Notes: a model not told the origin generated them from the letters alone. A stretch of 40,342 nt of DNA from Chitinophagales bacterium (GCA_013297745.1 JAAFIM010000030.1:1-40342), one strand, 5' to 3'; shown: positions 1 to 7,900, counted from the first letter of the stretch. Program-made: numbers and translations.

Positions 1-680
1 TATTTAAGCCGCTCAAACTTACCAATTAGCGGGTCAAAAGCCCATTCTATAATGTAAAAATTGCTGCAATTCAACAGCGCACAAATGGCAATTTCTCCCC
101 CTGTATTATCCTCCTCCCGTTGGTACAAACAAAACGCGTTGGCTGCAGCAATATCTGCTTTATACCGCAGCAGCAAATCTTTATTATCTAACTCAAAAAA
201 TAAAGGAAAATGCTTAGTTTCTCGTTTTAAATTAGCTGCACAATCTTGATAATCAACAACTTGCAAATTGTCATAACGGGGCAATAATTCGCTGCTTGCA
301 TCCTTCCATTGCTTTTTTTCCCAACGCCAAAAACGAATCACAGCCTCTGCTTCTATATCGGAAAAACTGCGTTTTATAACCGCATAAATGGGCTGTTTGG
401 CTGTATTTCTCAAGGCTATAATTTTGATAAAAGTTTGCGAATTATCAGCTCCCCACTCTTCGAAAGAGATATAATTAAACTGCTCGTTAATTTCTGTAGC
501 TAATTGTTGCTTATTGGTATTATTGATAACCTGTTTAGTTTTTTTATTATAACTATAATCGTATAAAATAGGCTCAATTTTCGCCAATTGATTAAATTGG
601 GTATAAGCTAATTTTTGCGCCAACGAGGTTGATAACGGGATAAAAAAGCTAATGAATATAAATAAAATCGTTTTAGCCAT
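1..680 (-). CDS. Secreted protein of unknown function, cut at the window edge
   Basis: The minus-strand frame opens with ATG at 680 and runs without a stop to base 1. That gives 226 codons plus the two bases TA, so the stop codon may be the very next base (TAA or TAG) or the gene may continue. The N-terminus MAKTILFIFISFFIPLSTSLAQ is a clear signal peptide, predicting export to the periplasm or surface. The mature part has no motif I recognise; it is rich in aromatic and acidic residues, with phrases such as IRFWRWEKKQW. The two short plus-strand frames lying inside it are antisense shadows. A minus-strand terminator for the upstream gene lies at 703-737, so this gene probably has its own promoter in the short gap. 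The existence of the gene is well supported; its function is unknown. Confidence 0.75.
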   Translation of the reverse strand, partial: MAKTILFIFISFFIPLSTSLAQKLAYTQFNQLAKIEPILYDYSYNKKTKQVINNTNKQQLATEINEQFNYISFEEWGADNSQTFIKIIALRNTAKQPIYAVIKRSFSDIEAEAVIRFWRWEKKQWKDASSELLPRYDNLQVVDYQDCAANLKRETKHFPLFFELDNKDLLLRYKADIAAANAFCLYQREEDNTGGEIAICALLNCSNFYIIEWAFDPLIGKFERLK

Positions 681-702
681 AATATATTATTTAAAAAATA
701 TA

Positions 703-737
703 AAAAGCCTCTGTTTATAAAAACAAAGGCTTATTTT
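703..737 (-). terminator. Intrinsic terminator of the membrane TPR gene
   Basis: Read on the minus strand, AAGCCT...AGGCTT arms (705-732) form a stem with a short AT loop and one bulge, followed by a T-rich tract. It lies just past the stop codon of the 755-1378 gene. Confidence 0.7.
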
Positions 738-754
738 TTTAGCAAAAAATTCAA

Positions 755-1378
755 CTATTTTCTACCCCTTTTCATAAAAGAAGGCGCTTGCGAATAGGGA
801 GAATGGCGAGATTTTTGCTGGGCTTGCAACTGTTGGGGATGTTTGCCCTCCAGCATCAACTCTATCTCTTTGTACTTTTCCTTGAGTTGGGGAATGGTGA
901 TATTTAGCTTTTTACCCTTGGCAAAATACTCTTTCACTTTGGGGATATTTTGGCGCGAACCGTGAATGTTGATAAGTTCTAGGTACAAACCCGCTTTCAT
1001 ATCATCTTGTAAATCAAGGCTTAACGCTTTTTCTGCATAAGATTCGGCAGCGTTGTGGTCGCCGCGTTGGAATGTGAGTTGACTTTTAAGCATATAAAAA
1101 ATACCGTGATAACCAAAACGCAACCATTGCGGGAAGCGGGTATAACCCAAAGTTTTTTCGGCAGCTTCAAACTCGCCCATTTGCATTTTCATCAAAGCAG
1201 CGTTGATAGTTCCCAAAAGCACATATTTTATCAACAACGCCAACACGATGATAAACGACAACCAAAATAAACCACTGGTGATACCCCAAAGGCTAAAACA
1301 GGTGATAGCACCCGCCAAAGCTGCAATAAAAAGGATAAATTGCCGCTCTAAAGTAAAGAATTGAACAAAACTTAACAT
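755..1378 (-). CDS. Membrane-anchored TPR protein
   Basis: The product is 207 residues. Residues about 10-58 form two hydrophobic segments with a short turn (FILFIAALAGAITCFSLW, then LFWLSFIIVLALLIKYVLL), so the N-terminus is a membrane hairpin. From about residue 60 the pattern becomes TPR-like: AALMKMQMGEFEAAEKTLG, then KSQLTFQRGDHNAAESYAEK with the small and aromatic residues expected of TPR helices, then a third weaker helical pair. The tail is basic and disordered, ending KRGRK. Proteins of this build usually scaffold complexes at the inner membrane, but no partner is evident here. An AT-rich heptamer array (1385-1412) sits directly upstream of the start, and a terminator follows the stop. 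Exact role unknown. Confidence 0.8.
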   Translation of the reverse strand: MLSFVQFFTLERQFILFIAALAGAITCFSLWGITSGLFWLSFIIVLALLIKYVLLGTINAALMKMQMGEFEAAEKTLGYTRFPQWLRFGYHGIFYMLKSQLTFQRGDHNAAESYAEKALSLDLQDDMKAGLYLELINIHGSRQNIPKVKEYFAKGKKLNITIPQLKEKYKEIELMLEGKHPQQLQAQQKSRHSPYSQAPSFMKRGRK

Positions 1379-1384
1379 ATTAAA

Positions 1385-1412
1385 ATTATGAATTATAAAT
1401 TATCAATTATGA
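1385..1412. repeat. Heptanucleotide array, four units of ATTATNA
   Basis: Four adjacent 7-mers, ATTATGA, ATTATAA, ATTATCA and ATTATGA, fill most of the 45-bp gap between the asparaginase-like gene and the membrane TPR gene. The sequence differs from the TTAGTKR heptamers elsewhere in the window but has the same period. Confidence 0.75.
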
Positions 1413-1423
1413 ATGGTGGATTA

Positions 1424-1924
1424 TTAGTCTCTTAATCGCTCGAAATAACCCGTTTTTCTGTTTTTAAACACATTATCCCAATGGAAAAAATCCCCGTGCA
1501 TAGCGATATACACTCCAGCGGGCAAAGATTGCGCGTAAGCTATAGCCGCGCCTAAGTTGAAAAAGCCGTCCGACGACATACCAAATTTGTAGGGAATCAT
1601 AGCCCCCACCAGCACTATAGTTTTATTGAGATTGGCTGCTGCTATCACTTTGGCGGTTTCTACCATAGTATCCGTGCCGTGGGTGATGATGATGTTATTA
1701 AATTCGCAACGGGTGCAATTATTTAATATCAACTGTCTATCTTCTATAGTCATTTGCAAACTGTCTATCATCATCAGCGTGCGCACAGTTACGGGTACAT
1801 TGGCGCGCCCCAATTCAAACATTTCGGGCAAATGCGTATCGTTGAAATACAATTCCCCCGTGATAAGATTATATTCTTTATCAAATGTGCCGCCCGTGAT
1901 AAGCGCAAGGATAGGTTTTGGCAT
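1424..1924 (-). CDS. Single-domain asparaginase-like protein
   Basis: This 166-residue protein matches only the N-terminal catalytic domain of L-asparaginases, which are usually about 330 residues. It keeps the first catalytic threonine motif TGGTFD (T13), the tyrosine region (Y18), the second motif HGTDT (T84, D85), the SSDGFFNL segment and a lysine-containing stretch VFKNRKTGYF (K154 or K157) that corresponds to the catalytic lysine region. The C-terminal domain that helps complete the active site in the dimer is absent, and the protein ends cleanly at YFERLRD. It is therefore either a natural short family that hydrolyses asparagine or a related amide, or a protein that binds without full activity. 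It is the last gene of an apparent minus-strand operon, 9 bp after the YbjN-like gene. It looks less AT-rich than the three genes before it. Confidence 0.85.
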   Translation of the reverse strand: MPKPILALITGGTFDKEYNLITGELYFNDTHLPEMFELGRANVPVTVRTLMMIDSLQMTIEDRQLILNNCTRCEFNNIIITHGTDTMVETAKVIAAANLNKTIVLVGAMIPYKFGMSSDGFFNLGAAIAYAQSLPAGVYIAMHGDFFHWDNVFKNRKTGYFERLRD

Positions 1925-1933
1925 AGTTAAATT

Positions 1934-2341
1934 TTATTTGGGAAAAATAACATTAGTAATCATATCAGAATGGCTTTCCACAATAGACAAAGATAGTTCT
2001 ATCATTTTATCTATCATTTCTACTGAAGGTTTTTCTGTTAGATAAGGAATAGATAGCCTAAATCTCAATACTCCAGTTTTATTATTTATTTCAAAATTAC
2101 CGAACAACAAATTATAATTAATATCGGCAATTTTTTCAAGAATAGCTTTATTTACTTTGCTAATTCTAATTGGGAAAAAAGATAGAAGCAATAAACATTT
2201 ATCTTCTTCCAAATCGTGTAAGATATTAGAATAAATTGCGCTTGGAGTTTCAAACAATACACGGAAAGCATTTTCTATATTGGGGAGACTACTATATTTA
2301 AACTTTCTTAGCTCCAAGTAGTCTTTTAAATCAGTAGGCAT
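1934..2341 (-). CDS. Small protein, YbjN-like fold (weak)
   Basis: The product is 135 residues with no signal peptide. The order of elements resembles the YbjN / type III secretion chaperone-like fold: an N-terminal helix, a hydrophobic strand LLLLSFFPIRIS, a helix with INYNLLFGNFEINNKTGVLRF, and a long C-terminal helix MIDKMIELSLSIVESHSDMI. In that superfamily the 'n.in.....g.f.ld..g.l.lr' pattern is typical. This is a pattern-level judgement, not a firm assignment. Its start overlaps the end of the preceding gene by 11 bp, which suggests translational coupling. The coding sequence is visibly AT-rich. Confidence 0.7.
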   Translation of the reverse strand: MPTDLKDYLELRKFKYSSLPNIENAFRVLFETPSAIYSNILHDLEEDKCLLLLSFFPIRISKVNKAILEKIADINYNLLFGNFEINNKTGVLRFRLSIPYLTEKPSVEMIDKMIELSLSIVESHSDMITNVIFPK

Positions 2342-2855
2342 AATTTTGTGTTTTTTTAGAGTTTGTTTTTATCTCAACATTTAGATTAAAAACTGGATAA
2401 TAATCGTCTGTTTTAAGGTGTTTTTTATTGATTAAATTAGCGGTTGAAATTCCATTAACTGACAGCAATGGAATAAATAAGCTCATTTCTTTGTATTTTC
2501 TTTCTGGCGCATACAAACTGTGGTGTGGCCAATGCATTTTTTCGCTTTTAGTGTTTATTTTTTCTGTTTTAAAAATCTCATAATTATAATGTTGCGTTAC
2601 TAAATAAACTTCGTCGCTACGCTCAATAAGTTGTTTATAAGATATTTTTTGGGTTAAAAGCATCACTAAATTATCATTAGAAACAAAATTATACAAATAG
2701 ATTAAATGCCCATTATCTTCATCTTCTTCTATCAAAGAAGCGACAAAGTAATTGCCTAAATCATTTTTAGCAATAAACCAAACATAGAAATCATTTTCAT
2801 ACAAAACAATATGATTTTCAGGCAAATATATAAATTTCAAACTTAATTTAGCCAT
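2331..2855 (-). CDS. Small cytoplasmic protein, possibly DUF6575-like
   Basis: The 174-residue product lacks a signal peptide or membrane segment. The first half alternates strands with an acidic turn (VLYENDFYVWFIAKN, FVASLIEEDED) and then a segment with LVMLLTQKISYKQLIERSD and YLVTQ. This order resembles the DUF6575 family from memory, but I would not rest a function on it. The second half is unlike anything I know. It overlaps the YbjN-like gene by 11 bp and follows the 153-residue gene by 15 bp, so the three are very likely co-transcribed. The AT-rich coding sequence shared with both neighbours suggests that the three were acquired together. Confidence 0.7.
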   Translation of the reverse strand: MAKLSLKFIYLPENHIVLYENDFYVWFIAKNDLGNYFVASLIEEDEDNGHLIYLYNFVSNDNLVMLLTQKISYKQLIERSDEVYLVTQHYNYEIFKTEKINTKSEKMHWPHHSLYAPERKYKEMSLFIPLLSVNGISTANLINKKHLKTDDYYPVFNLNVEIKTNSKKTQNYAY

Positions 2856-2870
2856 ATTATAATAAAATTT

Positions 2871-3332
2871 TTAAAGATAATCAGATAGATTAATAAAGGC
2901 TATAAATTCCAATAAATCAATAGCGAAATTATCAGTTTTATAAAAATCGTGATGAAATATATCATACTCTCTTGGAGTATGAACGACTTTACCCGCGTCA
3001 GGTTTTATTTTGAAAATTAACACAGCATTTTTATTTTTGGGACTAACAACTTTAAATATGTTCAAATAATGCTGTATAACGTAATTTTCACTTTGTTTAT
3101 TCCAAATATGAATGGATACACCTTTTTTACCACAAACTTGGAAGCAATCTTTCAAATTTAACCATTTTGGGACGGGAAGGAATTTATCTTTTTCCCAAGG
3201 AGAGCTAAAATCTTGTAGGCGTAAATTAGGCTTGTTAAAATGTCTAGCAAAAACAACCTCTTCGTGATTTATTGCCTTTTCTATACAATTACAATTTTCT
3301 GGCAAGCCCTCATTTAATTGATTAAAACCCAT
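2871..3332 (-). CDS. Small cytoplasmic protein of unknown function
   Basis: The product is 153 residues, without a signal peptide or transmembrane segment. It contains five cysteines (CNC, DCFQVCGKKG and others spread through the N-terminal two thirds) and several histidines near the C-terminus (YDIFHHDFY). I recognise no family. It is the first gene of the AT-rich run 3332-1934 and starts 32 bp after the stop of the PAP2 gene on the same strand. Arrays of small, AT-rich orphan genes like this are often accessory, for example immunity or toxin-related genes, but nothing in the sequence proves that here. Confidence 0.65.
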   Translation of the reverse strand: MGFNQLNEGLPENCNCIEKAINHEEVVFARHFNKPNLRLQDFSSPWEKDKFLPVPKWLNLKDCFQVCGKKGVSIHIWNKQSENYVIQHYLNIFKVVSPKNKNAVLIFKIKPDAGKVVHTPREYDIFHHDFYKTDNFAIDLLEFIAFINLSDYL

Positions 3333-3364
3333 AATTTTTTCATAACATATTTTATTGTTAAAAA

Positions 3365-4102
3365 TTATCTAAATCTTCTATGCAATTCAGGCACTAAAAT
3401 CCCCACAGCAGCCCCAATCAGATAACCCGTAACAATATCAGTAAAGAAGTGTTTGCCAGCGCGCCAGCGCAAATAACCTGTTACAGCGGGAACGACGGCA
3501 GCAGTTGCCCAGACATAAGGGCGCAGTTGGGAGTTGGGGTTGTAATCGTGGAAAACCTTAGCCGTGTAAAAACACATAGAAGAAGACACAGAAGTATGCC
3601 CAGAAAAAAACGACATACGCGCATCGCCGTGCAATTTTTGGCTTAGCGGAGTGTTGGGATTGTAATTATAAGGGCGGGTGCGATGTACTAAAGCTTTGGT
3701 GAGGTTGGTTAATCCCGTATTGAGTGCAAAAACTTCCAAACCGATTAAAGATATTTTACCAAAATTGGGATGTGTTTTTTTATCCAACAGCAGCAGCGCG
3801 GGCGAAGCCATACAGCCAAACATAACCCAATCGCTCACTTTCGCCGCTTTGGGCGACCAATTGTAAGCAGCCGAGCGGTCTATTTTCCAAATATCGCGGC
3901 GGTTTAGTCGGTTGATATAAGCAGTATCTAATAAATTGACCCTTTTTTTGGCGAACAGATAACCCGTGTGCAGCATTATACTCGCTCCAGCAACGGGCGC
4001 ATCCACTTTCCAAGACAAATTGTAGGGATTAGGGCGTTGCGCTTGTGCAAAACTCGCTAAAAATAAGCTAATTAACAGTATAATAAAACCTTTGTTGTGC
4101 AT
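3365..4102 (-). CDS. PAP2-family lipid or diphosphate phosphatase, exported
   Basis: The PAP2 signature is complete. With the start at 4102 (245 residues), K136 x6 R143-P144 is motif 1 (KALVHRTRP), S167-G168-H169 is motif 2 (FFSGHT), and R212 x5 H218 x3 D222 is motif 3. These residues form the phosphohistidine active site that acts on lipid phosphates, undecaprenyl diphosphate or similar substrates. A longer frame opens at 4183, but the 4102 start gives a classic signal peptide, MHNKGFIILLISLFLASFAQ. A TACCTTTG promoter box at 4120-4127 lies between the two candidates, which argues strongly for 4102. Several hydrophobic stretches follow the signal, so the enzyme is periplasm-facing or membrane-embedded. 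The substrate cannot be read from sequence. Confidence 0.92.
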   Translation of the reverse strand: MHNKGFIILLISLFLASFAQAQRPNPYNLSWKVDAPVAGASIMLHTGYLFAKKRVNLLDTAYINRLNRRDIWKIDRSAAYNWSPKAAKVSDWVMFGCMASPALLLLDKKTHPNFGKISLIGLEVFALNTGLTNLTKALVHRTRPYNYNPNTPLSQKLHGDARMSFFSGHTSVSSSMCFYTAKVFHDYNPNSQLRPYVWATAAVVPAVTGYLRWRAGKHFFTDIVTGYLIGAAVGILVPELHRRFR

Positions 4103-4119
4103 AGACAATAATTTGAGCA

Positions 4120-4127
4120 CAAAGGTA
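4120..4127 (-). promoter_or_regulatory. Bacteroidota -7 box for the PAP2 gene
   Basis: TACCTTTG on the minus strand matches the TAnnTTTG consensus and sits 18 bp upstream of the ATG at 4102. No convincing -33 TTG was found at the expected distance. Its position excludes the longer start at 4183. Confidence 0.55.
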
Positions 4128-4163
4128 GCACTTTTTAACAAATTAGAACCACAGCCTAATAAA

Positions 4164-4200
4164 AAAACCCCGATTTTATCCAAATCTAGGGTTTTAATTT
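4164..4200 (-). terminator. Intrinsic terminator after the SCP2-domain gene
   Basis: On the minus strand, AAAACCCTAGATTT pairs with AAATCGGGGTTTT around a GGATA loop with one bulged A, followed by T residues. It lies immediately past the stop at 4202 and upstream of the PAP2 promoter. Confidence 0.7.
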
Positions 4201-4201
4201 T

Positions 4202-4522
4202 TTACATAATACCAAAAGCTTTGGCATATTTCATCAACTCGCCTATGTTGCTCACTTTGAGTTTGCCTGTAAAGAAAGCCATTTGCGGGTTGCGCTCTTT
4301 GCGGATAATTTCCATCATTACCTGCGCTGTGCTGGTTACTGTACATTTAGACTCACCAGACAAACCTTCAGAGATATTGAGATTGCCGTCTTTAAGTTCG
4401 GCGGTAAAATCTCCACCACCGTCGCCGTCCAATTTGAAATGGAAATTGGTATCTGCTTTTCCCGCAAGAGCTTCGGGATTGACTTTGGCGGGAAGCCCAA
4501 GTATAAATTCGCGTGCTGTCAT
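4202..4522 (-). CDS. SCP2 sterol-binding domain protein
   Basis: The 106-residue product is the size of a stand-alone SCP2 domain. It shows the family pattern: an early strand FHFKLDGDGGGDFTAELKDG, the acidic NISEGLSGESKCTVTSTAQ strand-turn, and the helix-rich C-terminus with NPQMAFFTGKLKVSNIGELM, in which 'AFFTGKLK..G' is the conserved tail motif. Such proteins bind hydrophobic ligands such as fatty acyl chains in a tunnel; bacterial ones are usually of unknown physiological role. There is no signal peptide, so it is cytoplasmic. It lies 38 bp downstream of the leucine-rich-repeat gene on the same strand and is followed by a terminator. Confidence 0.88.
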   Translation of the reverse strand: MTAREFILGLPAKVNPEALAGKADTNFHFKLDGDGGGDFTAELKDGNLNISEGLSGESKCTVTSTAQVMMEIIRKERNPQMAFFTGKLKVSNIGELMKYAKAFGIM

Positions 4523-4560
4523 TGTATTGATATTAAAAAAAAATAATTAAAAATAATTGA

Positions 4561-5805
4561 TTAGTTAGTTTTGGCGGTAATATCTGCCTGTATAAATTCC
4601 AACAATTGCGCCCTTAGTGTGTCGTCTGTAGGTTCGTTTTGTAGTTTTTGTTGCAAAATTAGCAACTCTTCAGCGTTTGTAGAATTTTCTAATTTTTGTA
4701 AAATCTCCAACTCAAAAACTTCGCGCGCCAACAGTTGGCGTTGCTGACTTAGTTGCTGTAGAGATTCTATACGCGGCAAGTGGGAAACTTTGGCAACAGT
4801 AGCTTTTTGTTGTAAATCATTATCCTCTTCACGCAATGGCCACTCTTCAATAGCAAAAGTTCTATAGTGTTTAAACCAATTATTTTCAGCAGCTTTTTCT
4901 AGATAAGTGTCATATTGGAAATGAGTAAAGCTATGATTTTCTATGTGAACTCCCAATATCCTTTTTTTAAAAAGCCAATCAGGTAAACTTTCCAAATTTT
5001 CCATATCTAAATTAAGATAATCTAACTCAGTTATTTTATCAATCCAGACTGGTAAAGTTTTCAAACTGCCCGTTGTAAGCCGCAGACGAAATAAATTTTT
5101 AAAACTACCCATATCTTTTAGTTGATTAGGCACAGATGCAAAATGAATGTCTATATTGGCCAAATTTGGCAATTCTGGTAGAAAGTTAGGAAATGGCGCA
5201 TTTGGATATTCCAACCGCAAATAAGCAGCTTGACTATATTTTAGTGTAGCAGGCACTTTGTCCATATTGGATGATAGGCTAAGCCAGCTAAAACATTTGT
5301 TTTTCACTACAGATATGGGTATATTGGCAGTAAGCAAGCCCCCCAAACTAAGCCGACATTCTCGGTTTATTTTAGCCAATTCTGGATTTATTATTTTTAG
5401 TGGTGCATAAATAGCTAACTGCTCTAATTTAGCTAACTTGCTAAGCCCATTGGGTATAGAAGTTTCAGTAACAGAATCCAAATAGATAGTTGTAGCATTT
5501 TCAAAAGGGCTTAAATCTACAGGAAAGGTATTTAAAATTCTGCCAGTGTGGTCTGCTATATTTGACAGTATACTAACAGAAAGCATACTATGTAATTTAT
5601 CAAAAAGTGTTTTTTCCTTCTTTTTGATAATTTTTTGCAAAGTACTTAATTTATACTCGTAAGTTTGCTGATACCAATCAAAAACAGTTTCATAAAGTGC
5701 TATTCGGCTGGAATTTTCCAATAATTCTTGCTCTAAAGCAAGGGCGCGTTTGCGAGTGGAAAGGCGTTTATTTAAGTGAGCTGAATAGTTATTATATTCT
5801 TTCAT
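4561..5805 (-). CDS. Leucine-rich-repeat protein with helical ends
   Basis: The product is 414 residues. Residues about 1-75 are basic and helical (KRLSTRKRALALEQELLENS, YKLSTLQKIIKKKEKT). The middle, about 105-310, consists of irregular leucine-rich repeats with the LxxLxLxxxxLxxLP rhythm, clearest at LSKLAKLEQLAIY, LPELPNLANIDIHF, FKNLFRLRLTTGSLKTLP and ITELDYLNLDMENLESLPDW. The C-terminal hundred residues are glutamine- and glutamate-rich and probably coiled coil. There is no signal peptide, so this is a cytoplasmic interaction protein. The LRRs are degenerate compared with classic 23-residue repeats. The partner is unknown; it may be co-transcribed with the SCP2 gene downstream. Confidence 0.8.
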   Translation of the reverse strand: MKEYNNYSAHLNKRLSTRKRALALEQELLENSSRIALYETVFDWYQQTYEYKLSTLQKIIKKKEKTLFDKLHSMLSVSILSNIADHTGRILNTFPVDLSPFENATTIYLDSVTETSIPNGLSKLAKLEQLAIYAPLKIINPELAKINRECRLSLGGLLTANIPISVVKNKCFSWLSLSSNMDKVPATLKYSQAAYLRLEYPNAPFPNFLPELPNLANIDIHFASVPNQLKDMGSFKNLFRLRLTTGSLKTLPVWIDKITELDYLNLDMENLESLPDWLFKKRILGVHIENHSFTHFQYDTYLEKAAENNWFKHYRTFAIEEWPLREEDNDLQQKATVAKVSHLPRIESLQQLSQQRQLLAREVFELEILQKLENSTNAEELLILQQKLQNEPTDDTLRAQLLEFIQADITAKTN

Positions 5806-5931
5806 AAAGTTTTGAGAGAATTATTTAGGTTTGTAAATGTCAAAAGTTTTGATGTTTTCTCCCCCCTTTATTGCTTTACAAATTGCAACGTAAACTATAA
5901 CCCTAAATAAATACTGTTTTATACTTATGAT

Positions 5932-6780
5932 TTACAAACGCCCATTCAACCAAACCAAAATATCGGCAAAAAGTTGCTGTTGTTCGGCTTCGTTGTGGAT
6001 TTCGTGGTAGGGTTCTTCCCACCATTTGGAGTGGATATCGCCCGCAGATTTGGCTACAAACTGTTGGCTGGCATCAAAAGAGGTCAATCCATCCGCGCGG
6101 CTGTGGGTAATGTACAAAGGCAGGGATAAATCGCCCGTATTTTCCAACAAAAACTCGCCCCATTGGAGCATACCTATAGCGGTTTCAGCACTAATTTGAG
6201 AATGAACCAATTTATCATTTTGGTAGGCTTTCACTACTTCGGGATTGCGGCATATTTTGGTAGCATCCAATTGGTTGTTTTGGGTGAAACCGCCCCAGAT
6301 ATTGCGCATAATTTTGCCCAAAAACAAGGAAAAACTAGAAGGTTGGAAAGCAGGGCGTACTAAAGGCGCGGTGGCTATAACCCCGTGTAGAGCACTATTT
6401 TTTTTGCGCAATAGATAATTCAACACAATCCCCCCGCCCATACTATGCCCGTACAAAAAAACGGGAATTTTGGGAAAACGGCGGCTTGCTTCGTTGTGCA
6501 ACTGCTCTATTTCGGCTAAAGTGTATTCGTACTTGGCGATGTGTCCGCGCTTATTGCCCGACTTTCCGTGTCCTGAACGGTCATTAGCCAAAACGGCGAT
6601 ATTGTTATTACAAAAAAATTCGGCTACGTGCGCATAACGCCCGCTATGTTCGCCCAAACCGTGTTGTAATAAAATCACCGCTTTGAGCGGGCGAGTATCA
6701 GCTGAAGCAGGTAGCCAACCCTGTGCGTAAATATCAGTGTTGGAAGCATCTTTCCAACCCCATTCTATCTTTTTAATCAT
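5932..6780 (-). CDS. Alpha/beta hydrolase, monoacylglycerol-lipase type
   Basis: The product is 282 residues from the ATG at 6780. It has the serine-hydrolase (Hydrolase_4) layout: oxyanion HG in LLQHGLGEHSGRY (residues 38-49), the DRSGHGKSG loop, the nucleophile elbow GHSMGG with S113, an acid segment YITHSRADGLT, and the catalytic histidine in EPYHEIHNE near the C-terminus. This combination is typical of monoacylglycerol lipases and lysophospholipases. The reading frame stays open upstream to 7212, but that part is antisense to the lipoprotein gene at 6911. A TATTTTTG box at 6802-6809 also places transcription initiation just ahead of 6780. There is no signal peptide, so it is probably cytoplasmic. 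Confidence 0.9.
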   Translation of the reverse strand: MIKKIEWGWKDASNTDIYAQGWLPASADTRPLKAVILLQHGLGEHSGRYAHVAEFFCNNNIAVLANDRSGHGKSGNKRGHIAKYEYTLAEIEQLHNEASRRFPKIPVFLYGHSMGGGIVLNYLLRKKNSALHGVIATAPLVRPAFQPSSFSLFLGKIMRNIWGGFTQNNQLDATKICRNPEVVKAYQNDKLVHSQISAETAIGMLQWGEFLLENTGDLSLPLYITHSRADGLTSFDASQQFVAKSAGDIHSKWWEEPYHEIHNEAEQQQLFADILVWLNGRL

Positions 6781-6801
6781 AAAAAGTTTATAATTTTTGC
6801 G

Positions 6802-6809
6802 CAAAAATA
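6802..6809 (-). promoter_or_regulatory. Bacteroidota -7 box for the hydrolase gene
   Basis: TATTTTTG on the minus strand fits TAnnTTTG and ends 22 bp upstream of the ATG at 6780. A TTG occurs 15 bp further upstream, shorter than the usual spacing of about 19, so the -33 element is uncertain. Confidence 0.5.
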
Positions 6810-6910
6810 GAAAAAAAATTAAAACAATCTCCTTTTTTATAAAAAAATAAGTATTTTTACCCCGAATTTTTAACCCGTTTCTAATCAAAAAAATAAAACA
6901 ACAACCTAAA

Positions 6911-7594
6911 ATGCTTAAAATAGCAAAAAATGCCGCCAACCTTTTGTTGGCTTGTGGGCTTTTATTCACCGCTTGCAAAGGCGAAAAGCCAAAACCTATT
7001 ATTAACACCGATAAACCCACCCCCATTCCTTTGTCGCCAGAAGAGCAGCTAAAAGTGGATATTAGCAACAAAATACAAAGCGAATTGGGCACAGCCAAAA
7101 AGTTTAACAATATCTTGGCTGGGTTTGAATTTGGTATGAATGTGAAAGTGGTAGAACGCCACGCCGAAAAAATGTTGGGCAAAAAAGTACTCCGCAAGGT
7201 CAAAAAGGGCAAAAATAAGCTGGAATATGTTTACCAACTGCCAGTAGCGGACAAAAAAGCAAAAGTAGATGCTTATATTGATGCTGAATACATACAAGGT
7301 GGCTTGTCCAAAATGAATTGCTACACTCAAGTACCCAGCAACAGCAGCAGCAACGAATACCTTAAACAAATCGCCAACTTATTCACCGAATGGTATGGCG
7401 CGCCCGCGTTCAAATTGCCAGCTTACAACTCCTGCGAGCGGTTGGTGTGGATAACAGGCAACAAACATATAGAATTGCGCTGCGAACTGAACGCTATCCA
7501 TTTTGATTATACCGACTTGACCGTTATCACCCCGCCAAGTTTTGATGGTGGCAACAGCAATCAAGTGGATATTAAAGATGTAAGCAAAAAATAA
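6911..7594 (+). CDS. Lipoprotein of unknown function
   Basis: The product is 227 residues. The N-terminus is a lipoprotein signal with lipobox FTAC (C22), followed by a proline- and lysine-rich tether. The mature domain (about 50-227) is mixed alpha/beta and contains a conserved-looking block, LFTEWYGAPAFKLPA, then ITGNKHIELRCEL. That block resembles proteins that compare enzyme- or ligand-like cores in the periplasm, but I recognise no named family. The gene is divergent from the hydrolase. It is followed by the repeat-rich gap 7595-8530 with no obvious terminator apart from the palindromes there. Confidence 0.8.
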   Translation: MLKIAKNAANLLLACGLLFTACKGEKPKPIINTDKPTPIPLSPEEQLKVDISNKIQSELGTAKKFNNILAGFEFGMNVKVVERHAEKMLGKKVLRKVKKGKNKLEYVYQLPVADKKAKVDAYIDAEYIQGGLSKMNCYTQVPSNSSSNEYLKQIANLFTEWYGAPAFKLPAYNSCERLVWITGNKHIELRCELNAIHFDYTDLTVITPPSFDGGNSNQVDIKDVSKK

Positions 7595-7649
7595 ATGGAT
7601 ATTAGGGATTAGTTTCTACTTATCAAGATTATATAAATGATTAGCTCTA

Positions 7650-7860
7650 ATAGGGTTACGAAAGTATGTTTTTTCTAAAAACTGTGAAAAAAGTACGTTT
7701 TTCGCTGCAGATTTATCAATAGCGTGGGGTTTTACACCCCACGCGGGGATAAATTTTAAAAAAAAACATATAATATTTTTTATTTTTCGGGGCGTGGGGT
7801 GTAAAACCCCACGCTATTAAGTACACAGCGCAACACATTTTTATACTTTTGTAACCCTAA
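7650..7860. repeat. Nested inverted-repeat element A (palindromic arms)
   Basis: The core is a perfect 27-bp inverted repeat: 7718-7744 against 7792-7818, separated by 47 bp of AT-rich DNA. Each arm is itself a palindrome built on GCGTGGGGT and ACCCCACGC, so the DNA can fold as two hairpins or one long stem. An outer inverted pair, based on TAGGGTTAC with AAAGTAT (about 7650-7667 against 7844-7860), encloses it. The same palindromic arm occurs in element B at 37018-37135. Confidence 0.85.
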
Positions 7861-7900
7861 TGATTAGCCCAACTTTTAACAAACTCTTTAGAATTGTAGA

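Noticed and set aside
4103-4183. 27-residue N-terminal extension of the PAP2 protein
   Set aside because: It would place the signal peptide internally and start upstream of the TACCTTTG box.
6781-7212. N-terminal extension of the alpha/beta hydrolase
   Set aside because: It is antisense to the lipoprotein gene at 6911 and lies upstream of the hydrolase promoter box.
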